Notes: generated by a model not told the origin, from the letters alone. A DNA stretch of 64,000 bases from Gillisella vitis (GCA_009744235.1 WPHV01000002.1:434001-498000); one strand, 5' to 3'. Numbered from the stretch's first letter, positions 16,960 through 25,912 are shown. Translations and numbers: made by a program.

Positions 16960-18993
16960 TTAGTTTCCGGTTTCCTGGATTGTGGTGAGCGGCGCATGGA
17001 AGGTTGCCGTCAGGCCGGAGGGTCGATAGTCCTTGTGGGCATTGCCTGTTCCAGCCAGTCCCATGCGGATCAGGCGGGAGCCGAAGCCCTTGCGGGTCGG
17101 TTCGCTCACGGTCGGCCCGCCGCTTTCCGTCCATGTCATCGACAGGGTCGGAATGGCGTCGTTGTCGGCGATCCACCATTTGATGGAGACACGACCGCTA
17201 TTATTGGAAAGCGCACCATATTTGAGGGCGTTGGTTGCCAGTTCGTGCAGCAGCAGAGATAGCGACAGACCGGCCTTCGGGCCAAGCGCCAGATCGGGAC
17301 CGTCTACGTAAATTCGGTCGCCATCGGCATGCAATGCCAGCACCTTCTCGATCACATCGCGCATTTTCGCCGCCGACCAGTTTTGCCGCAGAAGAACGTC
17401 ATGGGCGGCGCCGAGGGCATGTAGACGGGCCAGGAAAGCGTTGACGGCTTCCTTTTCGGTAACGTCCTTCAATGTCTGCCCGGCAATGGCCTGTACCATG
17501 GCCAGCGTATTTTTCAGCCGGTGGCTCAGTTCGTGGTTGAGAAGTTCCTGTTCTTCCTCGGCCTGAACTTTGGCAAGGGCTGCATAGGTTCGGTCGGCAA
17601 TACCGCGTGTAAAGTCCAGTTCGTCCTGGCTCCATGTACGGGGTTTGTCGTCATGGGCAAAGAGAATGCCGACCAGGTTTCCACCTTTGAGGATCGGGAC
17701 CTTGATCAGCGACGAAACCCCGATGGAGGCATAGGCGTCCTTTTCTGTGATCAGCCGTTTGCTTGAGGCGACGTTGGTGATCGACAATGTCTCTCCCTTG
17801 CACAGGTGCTCAATCGTTTCTGAAAACCTTTGGAGAGAATGGCGCCCTGCCAGCGAGACCGTGCCATGGGATGTCCAGTCGAAGGCGACGGCAAAGCTAT
17901 TGTCCGTCCTGTCCACCACGGCGTAGCCCGCGCGGGCAACACCGAGGCCGTCCGACAGGATGGCGGCGGCGCTTCGGGTGATCTCTTCCACGGTGCTGGC
18001 GGCGCGAAGTTCGTCTCCCAGCTTTAACAATGCGGCCTTTTTCGCTTCTTTCAGCTTGGCATCGGTGGTGTCGAAGACCACGCCGACCATGCGGGTGATC
18101 TCGCCTGCCTCGTTGTGAACGAAGCGCGCCCGCCGCGAAATCCAACGCAATTCATCATCGTCGGCGCGGATGATCCGATAATCCACGTCAGGGCTGGCTG
18201 ACCCTTCTCGCCGTGTGACCGGGTTTGAGCGCAGGCCACGATCGTCCTCATGCACCAGATCCTCAATCGCCGAAGCCGGATAGGACGTCTGCACGGGAAT
18301 GCCGAAGACCCGACAGAATTCGCTGGAAACCGTCATGGTATTGGTGGCGATGTCCAATTCGAACGTGCCGACCCGGCCGGCCGCCTGGGCGCTTCGCGAA
18401 CGCTCGTCCTGTTGTTCCATGGCCGTGACGCGCGCCAGCCTGCGCTCGCTCAATCGGCGCTGTACCTCCGCCTCACGCGCTTTTTCCTTCAGCGCCTTGC
18501 GTAATTCCAGCTGCACCATCACCTGTCGGGCGAGAAGCTTCAACGTGTCCTGCTGAAGTTCGTTCAGTTGCTTGGGTTCGAAACCCAGCACGCAGACCGT
18601 GCCGATCGGTAGATTATCAGCGGTTTTCAGGACGGCTCCCGCATAAAACCGCAGATGCGGTTCGCCGGTGACCAGCGGATTGCGATTGAACCGGCTGTCC
18701 TGGCTTGCATCCGGTATCATCAGGAAATCGTCTTCCAGGATCGCCTTGGCGCAGAAGGAACTGTCGAACGGTGTCTCGCGCACGCCAAGACCGACTTCTG
18801 CCTTGAAGAATTGCCTGCTGTCATCGATCAGGTTGACGACGGCGATCGGCGTTGCGCAGATCCGAGAGGCGAGGGCGGCAATATCGTCAAAATCCTTCTC
18901 GCGCGGCGTGTCAAGCACGTCATAGGCCCTGAGCGCCTCAATGCGCCGTCTCTCGCGCAGCTCGGCTTGGTCGTCGTTTAATGAGTGGCGCAT
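16960..18993 (-). CDS. GAF-PAS-GAF sensor kinase, HWE family
   Basis: This 677-aa soluble kinase has, in order, a GAF domain (about 20-165), a coiled coil (165-205), a PAS domain (about 208-325, ending in VGVVFDTTDAK), a second GAF (about 335-480) and an HWE/HisKA_2 catalytic part. The phospho-acceptor is in LNHELSHRLKNTLAM, followed by an ATPase N box HELATNALKYGALS. HWE kinases are typical of rhizobia and often act on PhyR-type or single-domain regulators. The ATG at 18993 is preferred; a TTG 27 bases upstream would add nine residues but has no clear ribosome site. It converges with the TPR gene and lies 505 bp from a LOV kinase on the other strand. Confidence 0.88.
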   Translation of the reverse strand: MRHSLNDDQAELRERRRIEALRAYDVLDTPREKDFDDIAALASRICATPIAVVNLIDDSRQFFKAEVGLGVRETPFDSSFCAKAILEDDFLMIPDASQDSRFNRNPLVTGEPHLRFYAGAVLKTADNLPIGTVCVLGFEPKQLNELQQDTLKLLARQVMVQLELRKALKEKAREAEVQRRLSERRLARVTAMEQQDERSRSAQAAGRVGTFELDIATNTMTVSSEFCRVFGIPVQTSYPASAIEDLVHEDDRGLRSNPVTRREGSASPDVDYRIIRADDDELRWISRRARFVHNEAGEITRMVGVVFDTTDAKLKEAKKAALLKLGDELRAASTVEEITRSAAAILSDGLGVARAGYAVVDRTDNSFAVAFDWTSHGTVSLAGRHSLQRFSETIEHLCKGETLSITNVASSKRLITEKDAYASIGVSSLIKVPILKGGNLVGILFAHDDKPRTWSQDELDFTRGIADRTYAALAKVQAEEEQELLNHELSHRLKNTLAMVQAIAGQTLKDVTEKEAVNAFLARLHALGAAHDVLLRQNWSAAKMRDVIEKVLALHADGDRIYVDGPDLALGPKAGLSLSLLLHELATNALKYGALSNNSGRVSIKWWIADNDAIPTLSMTWTESGGPTVSEPTRKGFGSRLIRMGLAGTGNAHKDYRPSGLTATFHAPLTTIQETGN

Positions 18994-19343
18994 GGATCTT
19001 GTTCTGTCGTGCCGGTTCAAATTCTGGACCGGGGGGGATTTGCCGAGTGGGTTTCATTCTTTAAGTTGAAGATGGGCTCACATCTTCGACGCACTGTTTG
19101 TCGCGAAATTCTTGTCCATGCCGTCCGAGGGGCCCATCCTGGTGGCGCCATCCGCGGGGACAAAGCAGGACGTGAATATGCGGAGAGGGTAAACTTTCCA
19201 TGACGCTTGCCCGTTGTCCTGGCGATTCATTGCTTGTCGGGACTTTATCTGGGCATATTTCCCAGCATTTGCAAGATTGGAAATGCAGGTCCTATTGTGA
19301 TGCTTTGCGCTGCATCATGACGGAAATTTTATTTTTAACCGGT

Positions 19344-19368
19344 GGAACATATGGGATTTCTTGTCGTT
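19344..19368 (+). promoter_or_regulatory. Possible EcfG (general stress response) promoter
   Basis: GGAAC (19344-19348) and CGTT (19365-19368) are separated by 16 bases. This matches the GGAAC-N16/17-CGTT pattern of alphaproteobacterial EcfG sigma factors. It faces the LOV kinase gene, 130 bases upstream of its ATG. About one such match is expected by chance on both strands of a window this size, so the location is the main support. Confidence 0.45.
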
Positions 19369-19439
19369 TCGCGTTCCTGGAGTTTGTAAGGGAAAAGTGG
19401 AATCCGGTTTCCCCGAAAAGACAAACGAATACAAAAGAA

Positions 19440-19482
19440 GTTAGAGGCTGTCAGGTTCAATCTGAGCCTGACAGTCTCTAAC
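19440..19482 (+). promoter_or_regulatory. 16-bp hairpin in the leader of the LOV kinase gene
   Basis: The arms 19440-19455 and 19467-19482 pair over 16 positions with one G-T pair, around an 11-nt loop. The hairpin ends 16 bases before the ATG at 19499, with the ribosome site CAGGAAG just after it. There is no T-tract, so it is not a standard terminator. It may stabilise the leader, act as an operator dyad or affect translation. Confidence 0.5.
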
Positions 19483-19498
19483 GATAACAGGAAGTTTT

Positions 19499-20605
19499 AT
19501 GACGGACAGCTCAGCTAGACGCGGTGCCGAAGCAGCCGGGCGCAGACTTCTGGCAGAGCATGCATCGGAAGATCCATTTGCCGCCGCCTTCAAGGCGACC
19601 CGGATGCCGATGATCATCACCGATCCCAGGCAGGATGATAATCCGATCATCTTTGCCAATAATGCCTTTTGCGAGCTGACGGGCTATGGGTCCGATGATC
19701 TGGTCGGCAGAAATTGCCGCTTCCTGCAAGGTCCTGACAGCGACCCGAAAGCTGTGTCGCAGATCCGCAAGGCGATAGAGGCCGAGCGGGACGTCTCGGT
19801 CAATATTTTGAATTACCGTAAGGACGGCACGACCTTCTGGAACGCATTGTTCATCAGCCCGGTACGCGATAGCCAGGGAGAGGTAATCTATTTCTTTGCC
19901 TCGCAACTCGATTTTACCGATGTCAAAAGCAAGGAAGTTCAACTTGCCTCGGCAAAATCGCAGGCGGAAGCAGCCGTTGCCCAGCGCACGCAGGATCTTG
20001 TCGATGCGCTGGAAGCGAAAACCACGCTCGTCCATGAGGTCGATCATCGCGTCAAAAACAATCTCCTGACGATTGCCTCGATCGTCAAGTTGCAGGCGAG
20101 GATGACCAGGGACGATACGGTGCGCCATACCCTCCGCTCGGTGCTTAACCGTGTCGAAGCGCTGAGCACCGTACAGCGAAAGCTGTTTACCTCCAGCGAT
20201 GTCGGGCGTTTCGATGTGGCGGACTTTGCCCGCGAACTGGTGATTGACATTGTCAACGCGCTGAAGCGGGACGACATTCATATTACCATGGATCTTTCTC
20301 CGGTCTTCGTTCCTGCCGTGAAAGCGTCGCCGCTAGCGTTGATCGTCAATGAGTTGATCGGCGACGCGGTTCGTCGTGGCTTGAGCGATGGCGGCGGCGA
20401 GATCCACCTGACCGTCAACCGGCCAAACGGCCATTTCGTTATTGAAGTGCGCGATACCGCTGACCCGGTGCCGGTCAATAGCGAGGATGACGACTTCGGT
20501 CGCCTGATGCTGGAAACCTGCATTCGGCAGGTCGATGCCAAACTTGAACGCAAGACTGAGGGCCGCCAGACCATCGTGCGGGTCACCCTGATGGTTGATA
20601 GCTGA
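19499..20605 (+). CDS. LOV-domain blue-light sensor kinase, HisKA_2/HWE type
   Basis: This 368-aa soluble protein has a LOV/PAS domain (about 28-145) with the flavin-adduct motif GRNCRFLQGP and reactive Cys73, plus NYRKDGTTFWN. A short coiled coil (145-175) and a HisKA_2 domain (HEVDHRVKNNLLTIASI, His183) follow, then an ATPase-like domain. The kinase ATPase motifs are degenerate: the N box reads NELIGDAVRRG, with Asp in place of the second Asn, and no clear GxGxG box is seen near FGRLMLETC. LOV-HWE kinases of Brucella and Caulobacter feed into the general stress response, and a possible EcfG promoter precedes this gene. A response regulator follows 14 bp downstream, probably its partner. Confidence 0.92.
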   Translation: MTDSSARRGAEAAGRRLLAEHASEDPFAAAFKATRMPMIITDPRQDDNPIIFANNAFCELTGYGSDDLVGRNCRFLQGPDSDPKAVSQIRKAIEAERDVSVNILNYRKDGTTFWNALFISPVRDSQGEVIYFFASQLDFTDVKSKEVQLASAKSQAEAAVAQRTQDLVDALEAKTTLVHEVDHRVKNNLLTIASIVKLQARMTRDDTVRHTLRSVLNRVEALSTVQRKLFTSSDVGRFDVADFARELVIDIVNALKRDDIHITMDLSPVFVPAVKASPLALIVNELIGDAVRRGLSDGGGEIHLTVNRPNGHFVIEVRDTADPVPVNSEDDDFGRLMLETCIRQVDAKLERKTEGRQTIVRVTLMVDS

Positions 20606-20619
20606 TCTGGAGCATAAAA

Positions 20620-21033
20620 TTGGAAATCATGATCGTCGAAGACGAGGCCCTGCTTGCGCTCGAACTTGAGGCGGAAGTGGAGGCAGCTGGCCACACTGTC
20701 GTGGGACAGGCGATGAGCCGTGCCGAGGCCATTGAAATCATCGACCGGGAAAAGCCGGAATTCGCCTTTGTCGACGTTCATCTTCTCGATGGACCCACCG
20801 GGATCGAGGTGGGGCGGCATCTGACGGAGCGCGGCATTCCCTATGTTTTCGTCACGGGCAATCTTCGGCGGATACCGCCGGATTTTGTCGGTGCGGTGGG
20901 CGCTATTGAAAAGCCCTATACCATGAATGGCTTGCAGAATGCCCTTGACTATATCGGCAAGCGGCTGCGGGGCGAGGCTAATGTGCAGGCCCCGCCGAGC
21001 CTGGTGATGGCGCCGGAAACCCAGCACGGGTGA
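20620..21033 (+). CDS. Single-domain response regulator, FAT GUY type
   Basis: This 137-aa receiver domain has no output domain. The acidic pocket is Glu7/Asp8, the phosphorylation site is Asp52 in FAFVDVHLLDG, the switch Thr79 is in YVFVTGN and the conserved Lys98 is in IEKPYT. The IPYVFVTGN stretch matches the PFxFATGY signature of the FAT GUY group of alphaproteobacterial single-domain regulators, known partners of HWE/HisKA_2 kinases. The TTG at 20620 is chosen because GGAG (20609-20612) lies 7 bases upstream and the protein then begins LEIMIVEDE, as usual for receivers; an ATG at 20629 would cut the first strand. It is probably the phospho-acceptor of the preceding LOV kinase. Confidence 0.88.
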   Translation: MEIMIVEDEALLALELEAEVEAAGHTVVGQAMSRAEAIEIIDREKPEFAFVDVHLLDGPTGIEVGRHLTERGIPYVFVTGNLRRIPPDFVGAVGAIEKPYTMNGLQNALDYIGKRLRGEANVQAPPSLVMAPETQHG

Positions 21034-21039
21034 TGGCAT

Positions 21040-21072
21040 CGACCTCAAATCTGCGTTGCGGGTTTGAGGTCG
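21040..21072. terminator. Hairpin between convergent genes
   Basis: CGACCTCAAA (21040-21049) pairs perfectly with TTTGAGGTCG (21063-21072) around a 13-nt loop. It starts 7 bases after the response-regulator stop and faces the convergent small gene at 21113. It is probably a two-way transcription stop, although no T-tract follows. Confidence 0.5.
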
Positions 21073-21112
21073 CCAGACCAAATGCCAATGTCATTGTGAC
21101 ACGTGGCTCGTA

Positions 21113-21277
21113 TCAGACGCTGACGCGACGGCCTTCCTTGTCGGCATTCTTGCGGTCGGCGCCGTGTTTTTCGATGATGGTGCGGGCATCCTCGACCGAT
21201 ATCCGGTGTTTCTTGGCAAAGGAAATGGGCTCGTAAGGCTGTTGCGCGCTCGTATCGTTGGTTTTCTTGTCAGCCAT
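21113..21277 (-). CDS. Small DUF3606-like protein
   Basis: This is a 54-aa, lysine-rich soluble protein that starts MADKKTNDTS. The core (YEPISFAKKHRISVEDARTIIEKHG) resembles DUF3606 proteins, which have a short helix-turn-helix-like pattern of the form FxVSxxELxxAVxxxG. The function of that family is unknown. The ATG at 21277 is used because residues upstream of it in the same frame look non-coding. It lies alone between the response regulator and rsgA. The assignment is tentative, being based on a short pattern. Confidence 0.5.
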   Translation of the reverse strand: MADKKTNDTSAQQPYEPISFAKKHRISVEDARTIIEKHGADRKNADKEGRRVSV

Positions 21278-21513
21278 GATGGGTCCGATCTTGCTTGCTC
21301 CGGCGCAGCGCCAGAGTGTGGGTTGAAATCTGTGACATTCTGAAGAGGGAGAATGTGGGCGTCTGGACCGAGAGACCGACAGTGGGGCGGTCATGGTCGG
21401 TATTTTACCCCGATGGGCTGTATATGGCGATGAATGCCGCGAACTTCAATGCTGAGATTCGCCTATGCGCGCCAATAGACCATTTTGGCATGTCCCGGAC
21501 ACACGGAGATGGC

Positions 21514-22590
21514 TTATTTTCCTTTGCGCGGGATTTTATTGCCTCGTGGCCCGGTTGTCACCGGCGTCCTCTTGCGGCTTTCCGTCAGCAGGATACGCCA
21601 GCGCTCCAGGCGTTCCGGTGCCAGTTCGCCCTTGGCAATGGCCGCCTGCACGGCGCAGCCGGGCTCATGGGCATGGGTGCAGTCGCGAAACCGGCATTGC
21701 GGGGCAAGATCGGTAATTTCGCTGAACAAGGTGTCGAGCCCGTCGGTCACGTCGCTGACGTAAAGCGTGCGAATTCCCGGCGTGTCGATGACCCAGCCGC
21801 CACCGCTGATGGCATGCAGGGATCGCGCCGTCGTCGTATGACGTCCCTTGGCATCGTGCTCGCGGATACCGCCGGTTTTCTGGGGCTGGCCCGTCTCCAA
21901 ACCGGCTAAAGTGTTAACCAGGGTCGATTTTCCAACCCCCGACGAGCCGACAAGGGCGACTGTCTCGCCGATGCCGCACCAGGGCGCAAGCGCTGCTGCG
22001 GCATCCGGGGCGCGGGCATTGACCGTGACCACGGGCAGGTCGCGTTGCAGGACTGCGGCCTCATCGACGAATTTTTGAGCATCATCAACCGTATCGGCCT
22101 TGGTCAGCACCAGCACCGGATTGGCGCCGGACTGGTTGGCCATGACAAGATAGCGTTCCAGCCGGGCCGGATTGAAATCGGCATTGCAGGACGTGACGAT
22201 AAACAGCGTATCGACATTGGCGGCGGCAAGCTGTTGGCCGTTGCGGCCTTCTGTGCGCCGCTGCAAGACGGTCTTGCGCTCCAGCCTGCGGACGAATTCC
22301 CCGGTTGCAGGATTGGCAAGCACCCAGTCTCCTACCGCGAAATCGGCGGTATTGCTGTGGTGAGGCAGTCCGAGATCACCGTGTCCGCCAGCATGGATCG
22401 CCTCGACGCGGGCGCGGTGAACGGAGGCAATACGCCAAGGCGTCAGGGCCGTTTCATCTGGGCCGATCTGGTCTGCAAAAAACTCCGACCAGCCGAGCGT
22501 TGCCAGCAAAGGGGCGGTCAAAATGCGATACCGCAGCGGGCTGGAGCGATCATCTTGCTTGCTTTCTATCAACGAGTGCCGGGCTATCAA
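21514..22590 (-). CDS. rsgA: Ribosome small-subunit-dependent GTPase RsgA
   Basis: This protein of about 358 aa is a circularly permuted GTPase that matures the 30S subunit. An N-terminal OB domain (from FAVGDWVLANP) comes first, then the permuted G motifs in order: TKAD (G4), GSSGVGKST (G1/P-loop), the switch region around KGRHTTT, and DTPGIR (G3). A C-terminal zinc motif follows (CRFRDCTHAHEPGC). The Gly/Ser/Ser P-loop and the motif order are diagnostic. No ATG is in a suitable place. The frame stays open to 22866, but that would overlap the divergent kinase gene, so a TTG at 22590 is proposed; another TTG lies at 22572. Only the exact start is uncertain. Confidence 0.9.
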   Translation of the reverse strand: MIARHSLIESKQDDRSSPLRYRILTAPLLATLGWSEFFADQIGPDETALTPWRIASVHRARVEAIHAGGHGDLGLPHHSNTADFAVGDWVLANPATGEFVRRLERKTVLQRRTEGRNGQQLAAANVDTLFIVTSCNADFNPARLERYLVMANQSGANPVLVLTKADTVDDAQKFVDEAAVLQRDLPVVTVNARAPDAAAALAPWCGIGETVALVGSSGVGKSTLVNTLAGLETGQPQKTGGIREHDAKGRHTTTARSLHAISGGGWVIDTPGIRTLYVSDVTDGLDTLFSEITDLAPQCRFRDCTHAHEPGCAVQAAIAKGELAPERLERWRILLTESRKRTPVTTGPRGNKIPRKGK

Positions 22591-22795
22591 CGCTGTCTGA
22601 CGACTACATAAGGCGATGTCGGACGCGGGGGAAGGGGAAATAAATCCAGGAGAATGCTCACGCGAAAAATCCACGAAACAGGATCGGATTCTACGATAAT
22701 ATCCGATGTTTGAAAGCGCAATTTCCACCTCCTTTACGACAGGTGAGGAAAGCCTGAGCAGACCGGACGACATTGATTGACAGAGGTAGTTTAGC

Positions 22796-25700
22796 ATGTC
22801 ACGAAATCCTATGATCAGTCGCCCCCTGCGTAACGTTTCGCTCACCCCCGAACTCGAGGGTTTCATTCATGCCAGTCTTGCGTCCGGCGACTATGCCAAC
22901 GCAAACGACATGGTATGCGCAGCCCTTGACGGGCTGCGCAACGCGGTCTCGCCCATAGGCGTGCAAGATATGGGTATGCAAGACGTGGAATGGCCAAAAG
23001 GTGGCGGCAACTGCGGCGATCTGATCCGGGTGCGGGATTGGCGCGATTCAAGCCTTGGGGCGGTTTGTCAATGGTCTGGAGAATTGCGGGGGACGGTCGC
23101 CAATGTGGTCAATTCACCGGTTGCGACCGTATTGATGTGGGGAAAAGACCACATCATGATCTATAACGATGCCTATAGTACCATTGCCGCGGATCGGCAC
23201 CCGATGGCGCTCGGCATGCCTGTTGCCACCGCCTTCCCGGAAGTGTGGGATTGGAACCGTCCTATCCTGGAAGCCGGTTTCAGGGGTGAAACTGTCGTAC
23301 ACCGCGATCAGCCGATTGTGCTGAACCGTCCTAAGGGACCGGAAAAGCTGTTTCTCGATCTTTTCTATACGCCGGTTTACGATGCCGACGCCAAGGTCGG
23401 TGGCGTGATGTGTACGATTGTTGATAACAGCGCTCGTCTGTCGGTGGAGAGGCGGCTGGCTGAGCGGGAGGCGGAGTTGAGGCGGGTCACCGATGCGGTG
23501 CCCATGCTGATTTCCTATGTTGACCGGGATCACATCTATCGTTTCGTCAATGCCACCTATCAAGACTGGTTCGGTATTGCGCCTGAGCGAGTGGTTGGGC
23601 GGCATGTGCGCGAACTGCTTGGCGATTTGTCCTATACCAACCGCCGGTCTTCCATTGAGCGTGGCCTTGCGGGTGAAAGCTTCACCTCGCAAGCCACCAT
23701 CATCCGCAACGGGGCAGAGCATCGGCTGGAAATCCGCTACATCCCGCATGTCGAGGCGGATGGTTCTATCCCGGGGGTTCACATCCTGTGCATCGATATG
23801 CAGGACCATGCGCGGCGCGAAGCGGCCCTGATCATCAGCAATCGCCGGTTCCGCACCGCCATGGACGCCGTTCACGGAGTGTTGTGGACCAATGGCCGCG
23901 ATGGCCGGATGGAGGGAGAGCAGGCCGGCTGGTCGTCGCTGACCGGCCAGTCCATGGATGAATACCAGGGCTATGGCTGGTCCGATGCTGTCCACCCGGA
24001 CGATGTTACCGCCACCATTGGTGCCTGGCGGGCCGCAGTCGACAGTAAAACCATGTTTATCCATGAGCATCGTGTCCGGCGGGCCGATGGCGTCTGGCGC
24101 CAGTTTGCCATCCGGGCGCTGCCGCTTCTGGACAATGCAGGTGAAATCATCGAATGGGTCGGCGTTCACACCGATATCACCCACCAGCGGGCCGCTGAAG
24201 CGACCTTGCGTCAGCAGGCAGAGACATTGGCGCGGCAGGTACGCTACCGCGAGCTGGCGGAAGAGCAATTGCGCCACCTGAATGAGACGCTGGAAGCCCG
24301 TGTTGTCGCGGAAATTGCTGAACGGCGCCAGGCCGAGGCCAAGCTGGCGCAGGCGCAGAAAATGGAAACGGTCGGCAAATTGACCGGCGGCGTCGCCCAT
24401 GATTTCAACAACCTGTTGCAGGTGATTTCCGGTAACCTTCAACTGCTGTCAAAAGATGTGGCAGGCAATGACCGTGCTGAAGTCAGGGTTGCCAATGCCA
24501 TGGCGGGTGTGTCGCGCGGCTCCAAACTTGCCAGCCAATTGCTGGCCTTTGGCAGGCGTCAGGCGCTGGAGCCGAAGGTGGTCAATATCAGCCGCTTCAT
24601 CCAGGCGATGGATGACATGCTGCGGCGGGCCGTCGGTGAGGCGATCAAGCTCGAAACGGTGTTTCCAGGAGAGCTGTGGAATACATTCATCGATCCGTCA
24701 CAGATTGAAAACGCCCTTCTCAATCTGGCCATCAATGCCCGCGATGCCATGGACAGGGTCGGCATGCTGACCATTGAGCTTGCAAATGCCCATCTGGATG
24801 ATGATTACGCAAGGGACCATGATGAGGTCACCGCCGGTCAATATGTCATGCTGGCCGTCAGCGATACCGGGTGTGGGATCGCGCCCGAGATCATCGACAA
24901 GGTGTTCGAGCCGTTTTTCTCGACCAAGGCGGAAGGCAAGGGCTCTGGCCTTGGCTTGTCCATGGTCTATGGCTTTGTCAAACAGTCGGGCGGCCATGTG
25001 AAAATCTATTCGGAAATTGGCCAGGGAACGACGATCCGGCTTTATCTGCCACGCGCCATGCAGGCTGAAGACGTGGAAATCGCCGTTGATACCGGGCCGA
25101 TTACCGGCGGCAGCGAGACGGTGCTGGTGGTGGAGGACGACGAGGCTGTTCGAGAAACGGTCGTGGCGCTTCTGGCCGATCTCGGTTATCGTGTGTTGAA
25201 GGCTGTCGATGCCTCCAGCGCCTTGAGCGTGATTGAAAGCGGCATCCCCATCGATATCCTGTTTACCGATGTCATCATGCCGGGTACCCTGAAAAGTCCG
25301 GAACTGGCCCGCAAGGCGCGCGAGCGGCTGCCCAATATCGCCGTGCTGTTCACATCAGGCTATACCGAGAATTCCATCGTGCATGGCGGCAAGCTGGATG
25401 CGGGCGTTGATCTGTTGTCCAAGCCCTATACGAAAGAGGCGCTGGCGCGAAAATTCCGGCACGTTCTGGCCAATCAACGTCAACGGTTGACGGGCAGGGT
25501 AGCTGATCCGAAACCGGCTGTGGCAGTGGCCCAACCAGATATAGCCGGGCCGCTGACGGTTCTTCTGGTCGAGGATGACGCGCTGATCAGGATGGATACG
25601 GCGGAAATTCTTCAGGATGCCGGTTTCGTGGTGATCGATGTCGGCAGCGCAGAACAGGCGATGGCCGCGCTCGAAACCCTGGCAATCGACGTGCTGGTGA

Positions 25701-25912
25701 CGGATGTCAACCTTCCGGGCATGTCGGGTCGGGATCTTGCTGCAAGAACAAGGCAGATCCGGCCGGCGGCAGGCATTGTCTTTGCCACGGGCGATGCGTC
25801 TTGCGTGCGCGACGAAGCGGACGCGCGTGTGCTTACCAAGCCCTATGGGGCCGAGCAACTGGTCTCCACGGTTCGTCTGGCCTGCATTGCCGCGCCCGCG
25901 CCGAGCGCATAA
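22796..25912 (+). CDS. Hybrid histidine kinase with N-terminal ParD-like ribbon-helix-helix domain
   Basis: This is a 1038-aa soluble protein. Residues 9-48 (NVSLTPELEGFIHASLASGD, then YANANDMVCAALDGL) look like a ParD/CopG antitoxin ribbon-helix-helix domain. A PAS/GAF-like sensor follows (about 75-220, with a GGVMCTIVDNSA end), then two PAS domains (about 228-345 and 350-465, the latter ending WVGVHTDIT) and a coiled coil (470-525). The HisKA domain has His535 in GGVAHDFNNLLQ, and the HATPase has NLAINARDAM, DTGCGI and GSGLGLSMVYG. Two receivers follow, with Asp825 (LFTDVIMPG) and Asp970 (LVTDVNLPG). A kinase of this kind would normally relay phosphate to a separate phosphotransferase, and the DNA-binding-type N-terminus is unexpected. 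No partner gene is adjacent. Confidence 0.88.
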   Translation: MSRNPMISRPLRNVSLTPELEGFIHASLASGDYANANDMVCAALDGLRNAVSPIGVQDMGMQDVEWPKGGGNCGDLIRVRDWRDSSLGAVCQWSGELRGTVANVVNSPVATVLMWGKDHIMIYNDAYSTIAADRHPMALGMPVATAFPEVWDWNRPILEAGFRGETVVHRDQPIVLNRPKGPEKLFLDLFYTPVYDADAKVGGVMCTIVDNSARLSVERRLAEREAELRRVTDAVPMLISYVDRDHIYRFVNATYQDWFGIAPERVVGRHVRELLGDLSYTNRRSSIERGLAGESFTSQATIIRNGAEHRLEIRYIPHVEADGSIPGVHILCIDMQDHARREAALIISNRRFRTAMDAVHGVLWTNGRDGRMEGEQAGWSSLTGQSMDEYQGYGWSDAVHPDDVTATIGAWRAAVDSKTMFIHEHRVRRADGVWRQFAIRALPLLDNAGEIIEWVGVHTDITHQRAAEATLRQQAETLARQVRYRELAEEQLRHLNETLEARVVAEIAERRQAEAKLAQAQKMETVGKLTGGVAHDFNNLLQVISGNLQLLSKDVAGNDRAEVRVANAMAGVSRGSKLASQLLAFGRRQALEPKVVNISRFIQAMDDMLRRAVGEAIKLETVFPGELWNTFIDPSQIENALLNLAINARDAMDRVGMLTIELANAHLDDDYARDHDEVTAGQYVMLAVSDTGCGIAPEIIDKVFEPFFSTKAEGKGSGLGLSMVYGFVKQSGGHVKIYSEIGQGTTIRLYLPRAMQAEDVEIAVDTGPITGGSETVLVVEDDEAVRETVVALLADLGYRVLKAVDASSALSVIESGIPIDILFTDVIMPGTLKSPELARKARERLPNIAVLFTSGYTENSIVHGGKLDAGVDLLSKPYTKEALARKFRHVLANQRQRLTGRVADPKPAVAVAQPDIAGPLTVLLVEDDALIRMDTAEILQDAGFVVIDVGSAEQAMAALETLAIDVLVTDVNLPGMSGRDLAARTRQIRPAAGIVFATGDASCVRDEADARVLTKPYGAEQLVSTVRLACIAAPAPSA

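Larger units (their letters stand above)
18994..19498. other. 505-bp intergenic region between two divergent kinase genes
   Basis: No convincing gene is present. Short open frames such as 19200-19481 have no ribosome site and no protein-like composition. The right half holds a possible EcfG promoter (19344-19368) and a long hairpin (19440-19482) in the presumed leader of the LOV kinase gene; both are listed separately. Nothing is recognised in 19021-19340. Confidence 0.6.

Noticed and set aside
19200..19481. 93-residue open frame upstream of the LOV kinase
   Set aside because: No ribosome site, atypical composition, and its end runs through the hairpin at 19440-19482.
21295..21909. Plus-strand open frame opposite the end of rsgA
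   Set aside because: Its right part is the shadow of rsgA, and the left part has no start signals or family features.
22591..22866. N-terminal extension of rsgA by 92 residues from an ATG at 22866
   Set aside because: It would overlap the first 71 bases of the divergent hybrid kinase gene and does not look like RsgA sequence.
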